Of a stretch of DNA of 64,000 nucleotides, positions 54,769 to 63,041 are shown in pieces. Position numbers and translations under genes: made by a program. The stretch is from positions 310,001-374,000 of the forward strand of contig NZ_OY776575.1 of the NCBI RefSeq assembly GCF_963675815.1. The letters are read 5' to 3'. How positions within the stretch are numbered: the first letter of the stretch is position 1; every line of letters starts with the position of its first letter. The stretch is from an uncultured Desulfuromusa sp. Lineage in GTDB: Bacteria > Desulfobacterota > Desulfuromonadia > Desulfuromonadales > Geopsychrobacteraceae. A model generated the notes under the pieces. It was not told where the DNA came from and made no database searches. It saw only the letters and a list, made by a program, of their open reading frames with translations.

Positions 54769-55916
54769 GATACCTCTCCTTTCCCTGATAAGGTTGAAAA
54801 CAAGTCAAGATTTTTTTCTCTTAGCTGATCTCCTAAAGTAGAGCCAAGTGGCCGGTCAAAACGCTGCCGCTTTTCACCCTGAGGCTTGTTTTGTGGTTCC
54901 GGAGAAACTGCAGTCTTATCTGTTGCCGGTTGATTTTTAGTCTGAGGAGATGACTTTAATCCCTTATAAAAATAACGATCATAAAGACGATGGTATTGAG
55001 TCCAATTCTCTTCGCGATCGGGCTCTTTATCAATATGAGTCTGGACACCGTTAATTTTTGAATCAAGATCATCAATAAAGTTCAGGATAACGGCTTCAAG
55101 AAACTTAGGCCTTTTGGGAGAACCATAATCGTATTGTCCATGGTGTGAGAGCAGCAGGTGCTTAATCAACATGGATAATTCGTGTGGAAAATCACTCAGT
55201 GTGCGAATTCTGTCTTCGATCATTTGCACTCCGATGACAATGTGACCGAGCAACTTTCCCTCGTCCGTATAATCAAACGAACGGACATATGATAGCTCTT
55301 TGACCTTACCGACATCATGCAATAAAGCGCCACAAATCAACAAATCTCGATTGACTTGTGAATAGCGTGCCGCGACATCCGTCGCCAAAGCAACAACAGC
55401 AAGTGAATGCTCCAACAAGCCACCAAGAAAAACATGATGCATAGCTTTGGCAGCCGGGGCCTTGCTGTAAAGAGAGAAAAATTCAGGGTCGTCAAAAAAA
55501 GATCGGAGCAAAGCATCTATATGCGGATCGACAAGTGATGCCAGGACACGATCAAGTTCTTCTCGCATTTCCTCTGCCGAGCGCTTTGAAACGGGAAGGA
55601 AATCCCCAAGCTCAACCAGACCTTCATCGACTTTTGTTAAATCTTGGACAATCAGCTGCATTTTCCCCATATAAACGCTGGCTTTAGCATTGACCTGGAT
55701 AAAATCATCCTTTGCAAACATTATTGAAAAACGATCAACCTGATCCCAGATCCGCCCTTCAACCTCACCGGTACGATCCATCAGCTTTAACGTCATATAG
55801 GGTTTACCATTTTTAGCCATGGCGGTAATTTTATCCCGCACCAGAAAAATAGATTCAACCCGATCACGTTCTTTTATTTGATTGATATAGATTTTCTTTT
55901 CATTATTCACGTTCAA
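54765..55916 (-). CDS. YhaM-like OB-fold/HD domain 3'-5' exoribonuclease
   Basis: The 383-residue protein has an N-terminal OB fold (KNGKPYMTLKLMDRTGEVEGRIWDQV, residues about 35-60) and an HD domain (GGLLEHSLAVVALA, ALLHDVGKVKELSY, LLSHHGQYDYGSPKRPKFLEA). This matches YhaM/CBF1 proteins that degrade RNA from the 3' end. A charged, low-complexity tail of about 65 residues follows (SSPQTKNQPATDKTAVSPEP). It starts 12 bases after the FAD protein gene. Confidence 0.85.
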   Translation of the reverse strand: MNVNNEKKIYINQIKERDRVESIFLVRDKITAMAKNGKPYMTLKLMDRTGEVEGRIWDQVDRFSIMFAKDDFIQVNAKASVYMGKMQLIVQDLTKVDEGLVELGDFLPVSKRSAEEMREELDRVLASLVDPHIDALLRSFFDDPEFFSLYSKAPAAKAMHHVFLGGLLEHSLAVVALATDVAARYSQVNRDLLICGALLHDVGKVKELSYVRSFDYTDEGKLLGHIVIGVQMIEDRIRTLSDFPHELSMLIKHLLLSHHGQYDYGSPKRPKFLEAVILNFIDDLDSKINGVQTHIDKEPDREENWTQYHRLYDRYFYKGLKSSPQTKNQPATDKTAVSPEPQNKPQGEKRQRFDRPLGSTLGDQLREKNLDLFSTLSGKGEVS

Positions 55917-55928
55917 AATATCCTCTTT

Positions 55929-57509
55929 TCAAAAAGCATTACTGCGATTGATTATCTCTGTTGCTGTTTTCATACCATCAAGTGCCGCGCTCATGATTCC
56001 ACCGGCATAACCAGACCCCTCACCGGTTGGAAACAAACCCTTGTGACTGATTGATTCCCCATGCTCATCTCGAATGATCCTTAACGGGGCAGATGTTCGT
56101 GTCTCAACACCGATAAGAGTCGCTTCCGGTCCAACAAAACCGCGCATACGCTGATTAAAAACAGGTAATGCCCTGCTCAAGCCGGAAGTAACAAACGTGG
56201 GTAAACACTTATGCAAATCGGCATGGATGACTTCAGGCCGACAGGATGATTTGAAATCTCCTCCACGACCATTTAAAAACTCCAGCATTGGCTGCGCTGG
56301 TGCCCTCCATCCAGCTTCTCCTGCTCGGTAAGCGGCCTGCTCCCATTTTTTCTGAAAATATAGTCCGGCTAATACATCATCACTGCCAAAATCCTCGGGG
56401 GTCACTGAAACAACCAACGCGCTGTTGGAATTCTCTGCTGAGCGGCTGAAATCGCTCATTCCGTTCACAACAATACCACCTTCTTCGGACGACGCATTAA
56501 CAACTTGGCCACCGGGGCACATACAAAATGAATATACACCGCGACCACTCTGCGGGTCATTCCAAGCCAGCCTGTAATCTGCCGCGGATAACTGGGGATG
56601 TGTGCAAAGACCATATTGTATCTGATTAATAAGCTCAAGAGGATGTTCAACCCGCAATCCGACAGCAAAAGATTTTTGTTGTAATAAAACCTTTTTTTCA
56701 GCCAGAAGCTGATACGTATCACGCGCACTGTGCCCCAGAGCTAAAATCAGGCGATCGCATTTGATTAAATCACAGCCATTGATGACTCCTGCAGCAATAT
56801 GCCCAACATTCATCTGAAAATCTGTCAGGCAACTGGAAAACCGTATTTCAACCCCCAGAGCCAAGAGATGTTTTCTGAAATTAATAAGAACAGAGCGCAA
56901 CCGGTCAGAACCGATATGGGGCTTTGCCTGCCATAAAATTTCTTCAGGAGCGCCGAATTTAACAAAGCTCTGCAAGATCGAGCGCATCCCCGGGTGGTTC
57001 AGGCGAGTGGTTAATTTTCCATCAGAAAAGGTTCCGGCACCACCTTCACCAAACTGGATATTACTCTCCGGATTCAGTAATCCTCCGGCCCAGAAAGAAT
57101 GGACATCAGATAATCTTTCCTCCACAGGTCGGCCGCGCTCTACCAGACAAACCTGGGCACCAGCTTCAGCAAGCAACAGGGCACTAAAAAGACCTGCAGG
57201 CCCCATCCCCGCTATTAATATTTTGGCTTTTTTCTTCAGGGGGGATATTTCAAAAACAGGAAAATCTTCAACCTTTTCAAGAGTTGCTGTGGACGAGTTC
57301 TTGAGTAATTGGAGTTCATCATCACAACTGAACTCTATCGTATAGACTCTCAGTACATCAGGTTTACGACGGGCATCAATCCCCTTTCTAATGATTTTCC
57401 AGTGTCTGATTTTCTCCACATCAAAATCAAGAATTGTGGCTATTTTATGAGGTATCGATCTTTCTTTCTCGTCCAGATGAAGTGATATTTCACGAATTTT
57501 TAATGCCAT
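55929..57509 (-). CDS. FAD-dependent oxidoreductase (COG2509 type)
   Basis: The 526-residue protein has an N-terminal 90-residue domain, a dinucleotide-binding motif ILIAGMGPAGLFSALLLAEAGAQVCLVERG (residues about 98-127), NIQFGEGGAGTFSDGKLTTR and a C-terminal FPTGEGSGYAGGIMSAALDGMKTA. This matches the uncharacterised FAD-dependent dehydrogenase group. The substrate is unknown. It lies in a minus-strand run with the hybrid kinase gene (4 bases upstream) and the exoribonuclease gene. Confidence 0.88.
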   Translation of the reverse strand: MALKIREISLHLDEKERSIPHKIATILDFDVEKIRHWKIIRKGIDARRKPDVLRVYTIEFSCDDELQLLKNSSTATLEKVEDFPVFEISPLKKKAKILIAGMGPAGLFSALLLAEAGAQVCLVERGRPVEERLSDVHSFWAGGLLNPESNIQFGEGGAGTFSDGKLTTRLNHPGMRSILQSFVKFGAPEEILWQAKPHIGSDRLRSVLINFRKHLLALGVEIRFSSCLTDFQMNVGHIAAGVINGCDLIKCDRLILALGHSARDTYQLLAEKKVLLQQKSFAVGLRVEHPLELINQIQYGLCTHPQLSAADYRLAWNDPQSGRGVYSFCMCPGGQVVNASSEEGGIVVNGMSDFSRSAENSNSALVVSVTPEDFGSDDVLAGLYFQKKWEQAAYRAGEAGWRAPAQPMLEFLNGRGGDFKSSCRPEVIHADLHKCLPTFVTSGLSRALPVFNQRMRGFVGPEATLIGVETRTSAPLRIIRDEHGESISHKGLFPTGEGSGYAGGIMSAALDGMKTATEIINRSNAF

Positions 57510-57512
57510 AAC

Positions 57513-58715
57513 TCAGTGAACCGATTGAGGGAATAGTGGTAATTCAATTAAAAATCCGGCACCAGAGTCAGGCAAGTTTTCTACCTTAATCTTGCCTCCA
57601 TAGCTTTTTATAATGCGCAGAACAACAGACAAACCAAAGCCTGTACCCTTTTCTTTTGTCGTAAAAAAAGGATCAAATATTCTTGAAATATTATCTTTAG
57701 GGATGCCGGGGCCGGTGTCAGAAACCCCTGCATAGATGTTGTCCTCATCTGACCGCAAAAAAAGAGTCAGGGTACCACCTTCAGGCATTTCGTATAATGC
57801 GTTGGCAACCAGGTTCGTAAAAATCTGTTCAATCTCAAGAAAATCAGCATGAATTGAGGGTGTTGATCGGTCTATATCCAATTTAAGGGTAACTTTCTGA
57901 CGATCAATCTTCAGTTGGCACTCTCTGAGCACCTTCTCGATAACATCTGCTATATCAAGCGGCTTTTGAGTTGTTTTTTCGTCATGATCAGATGCCAGCA
58001 TCTGCACCAAAATATCATCAATCCTCTCTACCTCTTGAGTAATTTTAGAGACATAATTCTTATTTTCTTCATCTAATCCTTCATTTGAAAGAAGAATTTG
58101 AGCAAACAGATTTATTGAATTGAGTGGATTACGAATTTCATGTGCCATACCTGCCGATATGTGTCCGAGGGTTGCAAGTTTTTCCGCCTGAACAATCTCT
58201 TTATGGGCTTGCTCCAATTCTGTGCTTTTTTCTCGAACGCGATCTTCCAGCTTTAAATTCCAACGCTGAATTTCCCCCTGTAACATCTCCCGTTCTTTGA
58301 GTAATACACGATTTTCTATTTCAATCTTCCTCAATGATAGAATTGTATTAATTCTTTCTCTCAAGCTGTTGTTTGCAAAAGGTTTACGTAAGTAATCGGC
58401 CGCTCCCGCCTTCATCACTTCAACAGCTACTTCTTCACTCCCCTTCCCCGTAAACATGAGCACATAGGTATCCGGATACTGCTGACGAATTTTCTTGAGC
58501 GCTTCTAAGCCATTCATAACCGGCATCATATAGTCAAGTAAGACCAGGGCGGGTCTATATTTTTCAACCAGCAGCAGACATTCCTCACCATTTTCTGCCG
58601 AGTAAACTTCGAACCCTATTTTCTCTAATAGAAAATTTGCAAGCTTGGCAATCGTTTTATCATCATCAGCGACGATAATTCTTTCACCTGCAAAAGGATT
58701 ATGCTGAAAAACCAT
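57513..58715 (-). CDS. Response regulator-histidine kinase hybrid (REC-HisKA-HATPase)
   Basis: The 400-residue cytoplasmic protein has an N-terminal receiver (IIVADDDKTIAKL; phospho-Asp in LVLLDYMMPVMNG; Lys in YLRKPF), a coiled linker (residues about 125-175), HisKA with the phospho-His in GHISAGMAHEIRNPLNSI, and an ATPase domain (NLVANALYEMP, DTGPGIP, GTGFGLSVV). It has no membrane segment, so its input comes through the receiver. ATG 58715 is used because AGGTGG lies just upstream; an ATG four codons earlier is possible. It may serve the stand-alone receivers in this window. Confidence 0.88.
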   Translation of the reverse strand: MVFQHNPFAGERIIVADDDKTIAKLANFLLEKIGFEVYSAENGEECLLLVEKYRPALVLLDYMMPVMNGLEALKKIRQQYPDTYVLMFTGKGSEEVAVEVMKAGAADYLRKPFANNSLRERINTILSLRKIEIENRVLLKEREMLQGEIQRWNLKLEDRVREKSTELEQAHKEIVQAEKLATLGHISAGMAHEIRNPLNSINLFAQILLSNEGLDEENKNYVSKITQEVERIDDILVQMLASDHDEKTTQKPLDIADVIEKVLRECQLKIDRQKVTLKLDIDRSTPSIHADFLEIEQIFTNLVANALYEMPEGGTLTLFLRSDEDNIYAGVSDTGPGIPKDNISRIFDPFFTTKEKGTGFGLSVVLRIIKSYGGKIKVENLPDSGAGFLIELPLFPQSVH

Positions 58716-58790
58716 TGTCCACCTCATTTGAACTAAAAGTAAATGTCATTAAATGTGAACTATAGCAAGAGACAAAATTTTGAGCAAAAA

Positions 58791-58828
58791 AACATATAAA
58801 AAAGCAGCCATAACGGCTGCTTTTTTGT
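58791..58828 (-). terminator. Intrinsic terminator after the universal stress protein gene
   Basis: GCAGCC-5-base loop-GGCTGC, extended by flanking A/T pairs, with a run of six T's on either strand after the stem (58798-58826). It lies about 40 bases past the stop of the stress protein on the minus strand and separates it from the kinase gene. Confidence 0.8.
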
Positions 58829-58868
58829 CAAAATTTCAGGACACCAATAAATATATATATTCGCTTGA

Positions 58869-59315
58869 TTATTCTCCTAATTTTACGGTCAAAACCGGCA
58901 CATCAGATTTTCTAACAACTTTTTCTGCTGTACTGCCAAACAGAACATGATCAATACCGGTCCGGCCATGAGTTCCAAGAACAATCAAATCAGCTGATTT
59001 TTCCTCAGCCTGTTTAATAATTTGTTCATAGGGTAATCCAGCAACAATAAGACATTCATAATCTGTAAAATCAACCAGATTGCTCCGGCAAAAACTTTCC
59101 ATCATTTTCTGAGCACCCTCTTCAATCTCCTCCTCGAGCTTTTCAAATGAAATATGAGGGACATAAAACCCACGCAAATTGACAGGTTCGTTAATAACAT
59201 GCAGAACAAGTAACTTTGCAGAAAAACTCTTTGCCAATGATAATGCCATCTGGAACGCATTATCCGAACTGTCAGAGAAATCAATAGCCGTTAAAACTGT
59301 CGATATTTTTTTCAT
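58869..59315 (-). CDS. Universal stress protein (UspA family)
   Basis: The 148-residue protein starts MKKISTVLTAIDFSDSSDNAFQMALSLAKSF and ends with the nucleotide-binding motif VLGTHGRTGIDHVLFGSTAEKVVRKSDVPVLTV (G-2x-G-9x-G-S/T), so it should bind ATP. The ATG at 59315 has AGGAGG at the right distance; a GTG two codons upstream falls within reach of the same site. Its ribosome binding site lies at the end of the frameshifted response regulator, so the two are probably cotranscribed. Confidence 0.92.
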   Translation of the reverse strand: MKKISTVLTAIDFSDSSDNAFQMALSLAKSFSAKLLVLHVINEPVNLRGFYVPHISFEKLEEEIEEGAQKMMESFCRSNLVDFTDYECLIVAGLPYEQIIKQAEEKSADLIVLGTHGRTGIDHVLFGSTAEKVVRKSDVPVLTVKLGE

Positions 59316-59327
59316 AGTCACCTCCTG

Positions 59328-59721
59328 TCAGGGAACAAAATTACTCCCCCTCAATGAAAACGGTTGTGTTAAGGTTTTTTGAATAATCGTGCGTAAGTTT
59401 TCCATCTTAAACGGCTTATGTAAACACTCAAAAACTCCAAGATCAGCTAATTTCAGGTCATAATCCTCTTCAATACAAGCAGTCATCATAATGACTTTTA
59501 TGTGGGGGATAATATTGATTCAATTTGCGGACAAAGACGAAACCATTCATCTTTGGCATATTGATATCTGTTATAACCAGATCAACCGTTTTTTCATCAA
59601 GATACTCTAAAGCTTCTATCCCATTGGCAACAGACTCGGTTTTATATCCATCCTGACAGAGCATCTTCACTAAACCAATGCGGGTATTATGTTCGTCATC
59701 AACAATTAAGATTGTCGTCAT
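59328..59721 (-). pseudogene. Receiver-only response regulator, frame broken at a C5 run
   Basis: The first frame starts MTTILIVDDEHNTRIGLVKML with the phospho-Asp in LVITDINMPKMNGF, but ends after HKSHYDDCLY at 59470. Removing one C from the run of five (G's at 59504-59508) restores the receiver: YYPHIKVIMMTACIEEDYDLKLADLGVFECLHKPFKMENL, with the Thr and Lys of a normal receiver, to the stop at 59328-59330. The full protein would have about 130 residues. As in the aminomutase gene, the break falls on a homopolymer. Confidence 0.82.
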
Positions 59722-59752
59722 TGCTACCCTCGAAAACTAATCGCTTACTACG

Positions 59753-59780
59753 AGTGTAACAGTGGGTACCAATCTGTCAA
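59753..59780 (-). promoter_or_regulatory. Candidate promoter of the response regulator
   Basis: On the minus strand TTGACA (59775-59780), a 16-base spacer and TACACT (59753-59758) lie about 30 bases before the start codon. The -35 is perfect and the -10 is weak. Confidence 0.45.
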
Positions 59781-59857
59781 GATGCCTAACTGAATGATTA
59801 TATTCTGTTATAACTATTTTTTGAGGGCGCTGACACTATAGCCCCAGACGATAAAGA

Positions 59858-60622
59858 TCAAGAGTCAGGTAATGTTTTCAATATACTGCTTGCCTTTTGT
59901 CCAAGCTCAGAAGAAGGTGACACTTCGAGGATTATTTTCAGTTGATCGACAGCTTCATCCACTGATTTTTCCTGCAATAATAAAATAGCAAGCTGGTAAC
60001 GTGCTCTGATGAATTGTGGCGCAACACTTATAGCACGTTGTAAGGAATACTTTTCTTGATCAACATTCCCCATCTCATGATAAATCTCGCTTTTAAGATA
60101 ATAGGCAGAGGCATAACGGGGAGACATCTTTATTGCTTTTGTTGCATAATCCAATGCGGTATTGAAATCATTCTTCTTAAAATAAGCATAGGCCTGGCCG
60201 GCAACAGCAACATGGGCATTTGCAAAAAGAAGATTATTCGCAGCCAGATCAAAATAATGAATAGCTTTTTCCCACTCCTCCATTTCGAGATAGAGACTCG
60301 CCAAATTGTTCTGATATCGTGGTTCATTATTGTCTAGATCAAGCGCTTTCAAATAGTGCGTTTCAGCTTGTGGAAAGGCTTTTTTCAGCTGATAAGCCTG
60401 AGCTAAAGCAACGTGTATTGAACTGTTCTCCGGATCTTGCTTCACTGCAATCAACAATTCTTTCAAAGCAAGAGTCGGATTTCTAGACTGGAGATGAGCC
60501 ATAGCCAGCTTATAATGGGTATCTGCCTGTTGAACATCCTGGTTTGCTTCACGAGTGACAGGAGCACAGGAACAAAGGCCTACCACAAGAACAATAAGAA
60601 CAGTTTTCAATCTTCTGAGCAT
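59858..60622 (-). CDS. TPR-repeat lipoprotein (PilF/PilW-like)
   Basis: The 254-residue protein has a lipoprotein signal (LKTVLIVLVVGLCSCAPV; Cys after SLCS-like box) and about five to six tetratricopeptide repeats (ADTHYKLAMAHLQSRNPTLALKELLIAVKQDPEN onward; ASLYLEMEEWEKAIHYFDLA; AYAYFKKNDFNTALDYATKAIKMSP). PilF/PilW proteins help type IV pilus secretin assembly; many other TPR lipoproteins exist, so this role is only suggested. ATG 60622 is chosen for GGAGG six bases upstream. Confidence 0.8.
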   Translation of the reverse strand: MLRRLKTVLIVLVVGLCSCAPVTREANQDVQQADTHYKLAMAHLQSRNPTLALKELLIAVKQDPENSSIHVALAQAYQLKKAFPQAETHYLKALDLDNNEPRYQNNLASLYLEMEEWEKAIHYFDLAANNLLFANAHVAVAGQAYAYFKKNDFNTALDYATKAIKMSPRYASAYYLKSEIYHEMGNVDQEKYSLQRAISVAPQFIRARYQLAILLLQEKSVDEAVDQLKIILEVSPSSELGQKASSILKTLPDS

Positions 60623-60641
60623 CAAATTCCTCCGATTAAAA

Positions 60642-61130
60642 TCACAATGAAGCAAAAAAACGCCCCAGGCTTTCAAGGCTGCGGCGACGCAGCTTGAGCA
60701 TTTCTTCATCTTTTTTTATCGAGACTTCGGACCTGTTAACAGCCTTATTTTTGGGTAATTGACTAATAGGCAAAGCGGACCAATAAGACCGCTTTTTTTG
60801 ATCAGATAATAAATGGAAATCAGATTCATTGAGAACAAATCCCATTGACTCTATAAAGCTATAACCCTCTTCATAGACTGCTTCGGCATCTTCAACCGGC
60901 AATTCTCCAAACTTGGGAACAAAAAAGATTGATGATTGACTCTCTTCCAAATAAAAAGCGACCACGATCAGAACCTTACTCCCTCCTGAAATCTGAAGGA
61001 GATAAGCCTGGCATAATTGCGGAGGATAACCTGCAAAAGCCAACTGTACAGAACCTGAGGCAACGTGCAGGTGGGTTACTTTTTCTGCAGGGACGTTAAG
61101 ATTCTTAAGCTGCTTATGCTGAATAAACAT
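60642..61130 (-). CDS. Conserved hypothetical protein
   Basis: This 162-residue soluble protein is one I do not recognise. The first 120 residues look folded (VASGSVQLAFAGYPPQLCQAYLLQISGGSKVLIVVAFYL, VEDAEAVYEEGYSFIESMGFVLNESDFHLL), followed by a charged tail (KKDEEMLKLRRRSLESLGRFFASL). It ends 19 bases before the TPR lipoprotein start, so the two are likely in one operon. A role with pili or the envelope would be guesswork. Confidence 0.6.
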   Translation of the reverse strand: MFIQHKQLKNLNVPAEKVTHLHVASGSVQLAFAGYPPQLCQAYLLQISGGSKVLIVVAFYLEESQSSIFFVPKFGELPVEDAEAVYEEGYSFIESMGFVLNESDFHLLSDQKKRSYWSALPISQLPKNKAVNRSEVSIKKDEEMLKLRRRSLESLGRFFASL

Positions 61131-61189
61131 GAATTATTCCTCTGAAAGCTTCAGTCTATCGAGTTCATTAACTTACAAATTTATCGTCC

Positions 61190-62101
61190 TTAGTCAATAT
61201 CAGCAAACTCCGTAAGAAGTTTTATCCGTTTATAACGGTTTTCAATCTCTGAATAGTCTATTTCTTTAAGTCGATCAAGACTAAATCTTTCAACGGTAAA
61301 AGAAGCCATAACCGTTCCAAAAACAGTGGCCTTGCGTAGATTCTGTTCCTCAAGGTTTCTGGTTGCAGCAAGATACCCGACAAACCCACCGGCAAAGGTA
61401 TCTCCAGCACCAGTCGGATCAAATACTTCTTCCAGGGGGTATGCGGGAGCAGAAAAAATAGAGCCTTCACCGAACATAAGAACACCATATTCACCACGCT
61501 TGACAACCAGGGTTTTGGGACCGAAACCGCGCACAATATCAGCCGCCTTCAGCAGATTTGGTTCATCTGCCAGTTGACGCACTTCAGCTTCATTAATCAG
61601 CAAGATATCGACCTTGGAAAGGGTCTTGATTAATTCAGCTTTTTTCCCCTCAATCCAGAAGTTCATTGTGTCACAAGCAACCAGCTTTGGGTTTTTAACC
61701 TGCTGAAGAACCTCCAGTTGCAATTCGGGATCAATATTCGCCAGAAACACATACTCTGCGTCACGATAATTTTCCGGTAAAACAGGTTGGAATGATTCAA
61801 AAACGTTGAGATGAGTTTCTAATGTATGAGCTTCGTTCAAATCGTAGTCATATCGCCCTTTCCAACGAAATGTTTTCCCTTGCGTTCTCTGTAGTCCGGC
61901 AAGATCAATATTACGGCTCTTGAGAAAATCGACATGCTTCTGGGGAAAATCATCTCCAACGACAGCAACAAGACTGACTTCAGTAAAAAAGCTGGATGAT
62001 GTGGAAAAATAGCTGGCAGAGCCGCCAAGGACTTCCTCCGCAACTCCAAAGGGTGTCTTGATTGAATCAAAAGCGACACTACCGACGACAAGAATACTCA
62101 T
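61190..62101 (-). CDS. PfkB family sugar/nucleoside kinase
   Basis: The 303-residue ribokinase-like protein has an N-terminal GGSASYFSTSSSFF region and the C-terminal signature FDPTGAGDTFAGGFVGYLAAT, with the catalytic Asp in GAGD. The substrate cannot be read from sequence. It is 14 bases after mtnP on the same strand, so a role in methylthioadenosine or nucleoside salvage is a fair inference. Confidence 0.88.
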   Translation of the reverse strand: MSILVVGSVAFDSIKTPFGVAEEVLGGSASYFSTSSSFFTEVSLVAVVGDDFPQKHVDFLKSRNIDLAGLQRTQGKTFRWKGRYDYDLNEAHTLETHLNVFESFQPVLPENYRDAEYVFLANIDPELQLEVLQQVKNPKLVACDTMNFWIEGKKAELIKTLSKVDILLINEAEVRQLADEPNLLKAADIVRGFGPKTLVVKRGEYGVLMFGEGSIFSAPAYPLEEVFDPTGAGDTFAGGFVGYLAATRNLEEQNLRKATVFGTVMASFTVERFSLDRLKEIDYSEIENRYKRIKLLTEFADID

Positions 62102-62115
62102 TTTATCAATTCCTT

Positions 62116-62991
62116 TTATTTAATATATTTTCCAATAATTGGCTCAAGGTTGATCTTTGTTTCTTCAGGGATGATGTCTCTATTCGTCATAATTGCAAAC
62201 TTGAGAGCATCGGCACAGGCACAGCTTCTCAATGATGATTGCACAGCAATCATATCTGCCGCATGTCTGATTATTTCCTTTGCTGTTGCTACATTCTGCT
62301 GAATTATAGCAATAACGGCATCGACAGAAACATCATCATGCCCATCATGCCAGCAATCATAGTCCGTGGCCAGCGCAACCGTCCCATAGCAAATTTCTGC
62401 CTCACGGGCCAAGCGCGATTCAGGAAGATTTGTCATCCCAATCACGTCAACACCCCAACTACGATATAGATTCGATTCGGCCCGGGTTGAAAAGTTCGGG
62501 CCTTCAATACAGATATAGGTTCCACCTTGATGAACCGTAGCACCTACTTTCCGGGCAGCGTCAACCAGCTTAGAAGAGAGGTCGCTGCAAACAGGGTCAG
62601 CGAACTGGACATGTCCAACGACACCATTACCAAAAAAAGTTGACGTCCGCTTTCCCTGAGTGCGATCAATAAACTGATCCGGGACAACAATATCACCGGG
62701 AACTATATTTTCTTTCATACTGCCAACAGCTGAAACGGAAATAATATATTCAACACCGAGGGTTTTCATCCCGTAGATATTTGCGCGGTAATTGACTTCT
62801 GAAGGCAGCAATCGATGACCTCGTCCATGGCGAGGTAAAAAAACCATCTGCACAGAACCAAGAGTTCCGACGACATATACGTCAGAAGGATCACCAAAAG
62901 GGGTTTTCAATTTTACCTCTCGAACATCTGTTAACCCTTCTATTTCATAAAGGCCACTGCCGCCGATAACTCCGATAACTGGCTTTTTCAC
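62116..62991 (-). CDS. mtnP: S-methyl-5'-thioadenosine phosphorylase
   Basis: The 291-residue purine nucleoside phosphorylase-family protein has IGVIGGSGLYEIEGL, FLPRHGRGHRLLPSEVNYRANI, SAVGSMKENIVPGDIVVPDQFIDRT, GGTYICIEGPNFSTRAES and GMTNLPESRLAREAEICYGT. It cleaves methylthioadenosine to adenine and methylthioribose-1-phosphate. The order rlmN-mtnP-PfkB kinase is one transcription run on the minus strand. Confidence 0.95.
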   Translation of the reverse strand: MKKPVIGVIGGSGLYEIEGLTDVREVKLKTPFGDPSDVYVVGTLGSVQMVFLPRHGRGHRLLPSEVNYRANIYGMKTLGVEYIISVSAVGSMKENIVPGDIVVPDQFIDRTQGKRTSTFFGNGVVGHVQFADPVCSDLSSKLVDAARKVGATVHQGGTYICIEGPNFSTRAESNLYRSWGVDVIGMTNLPESRLAREAEICYGTVALATDYDCWHDGHDDVSVDAVIAIIQQNVATAKEIIRHAADMIAVQSSLRSCACADALKFAIMTNRDIIPEETKINLEPIIGKYIK

Positions 62992-63041
62992 TCTGAATAT
63001 CCTCCATACAGGCTAATTTAAATAGTTTACATATTTCAGGA

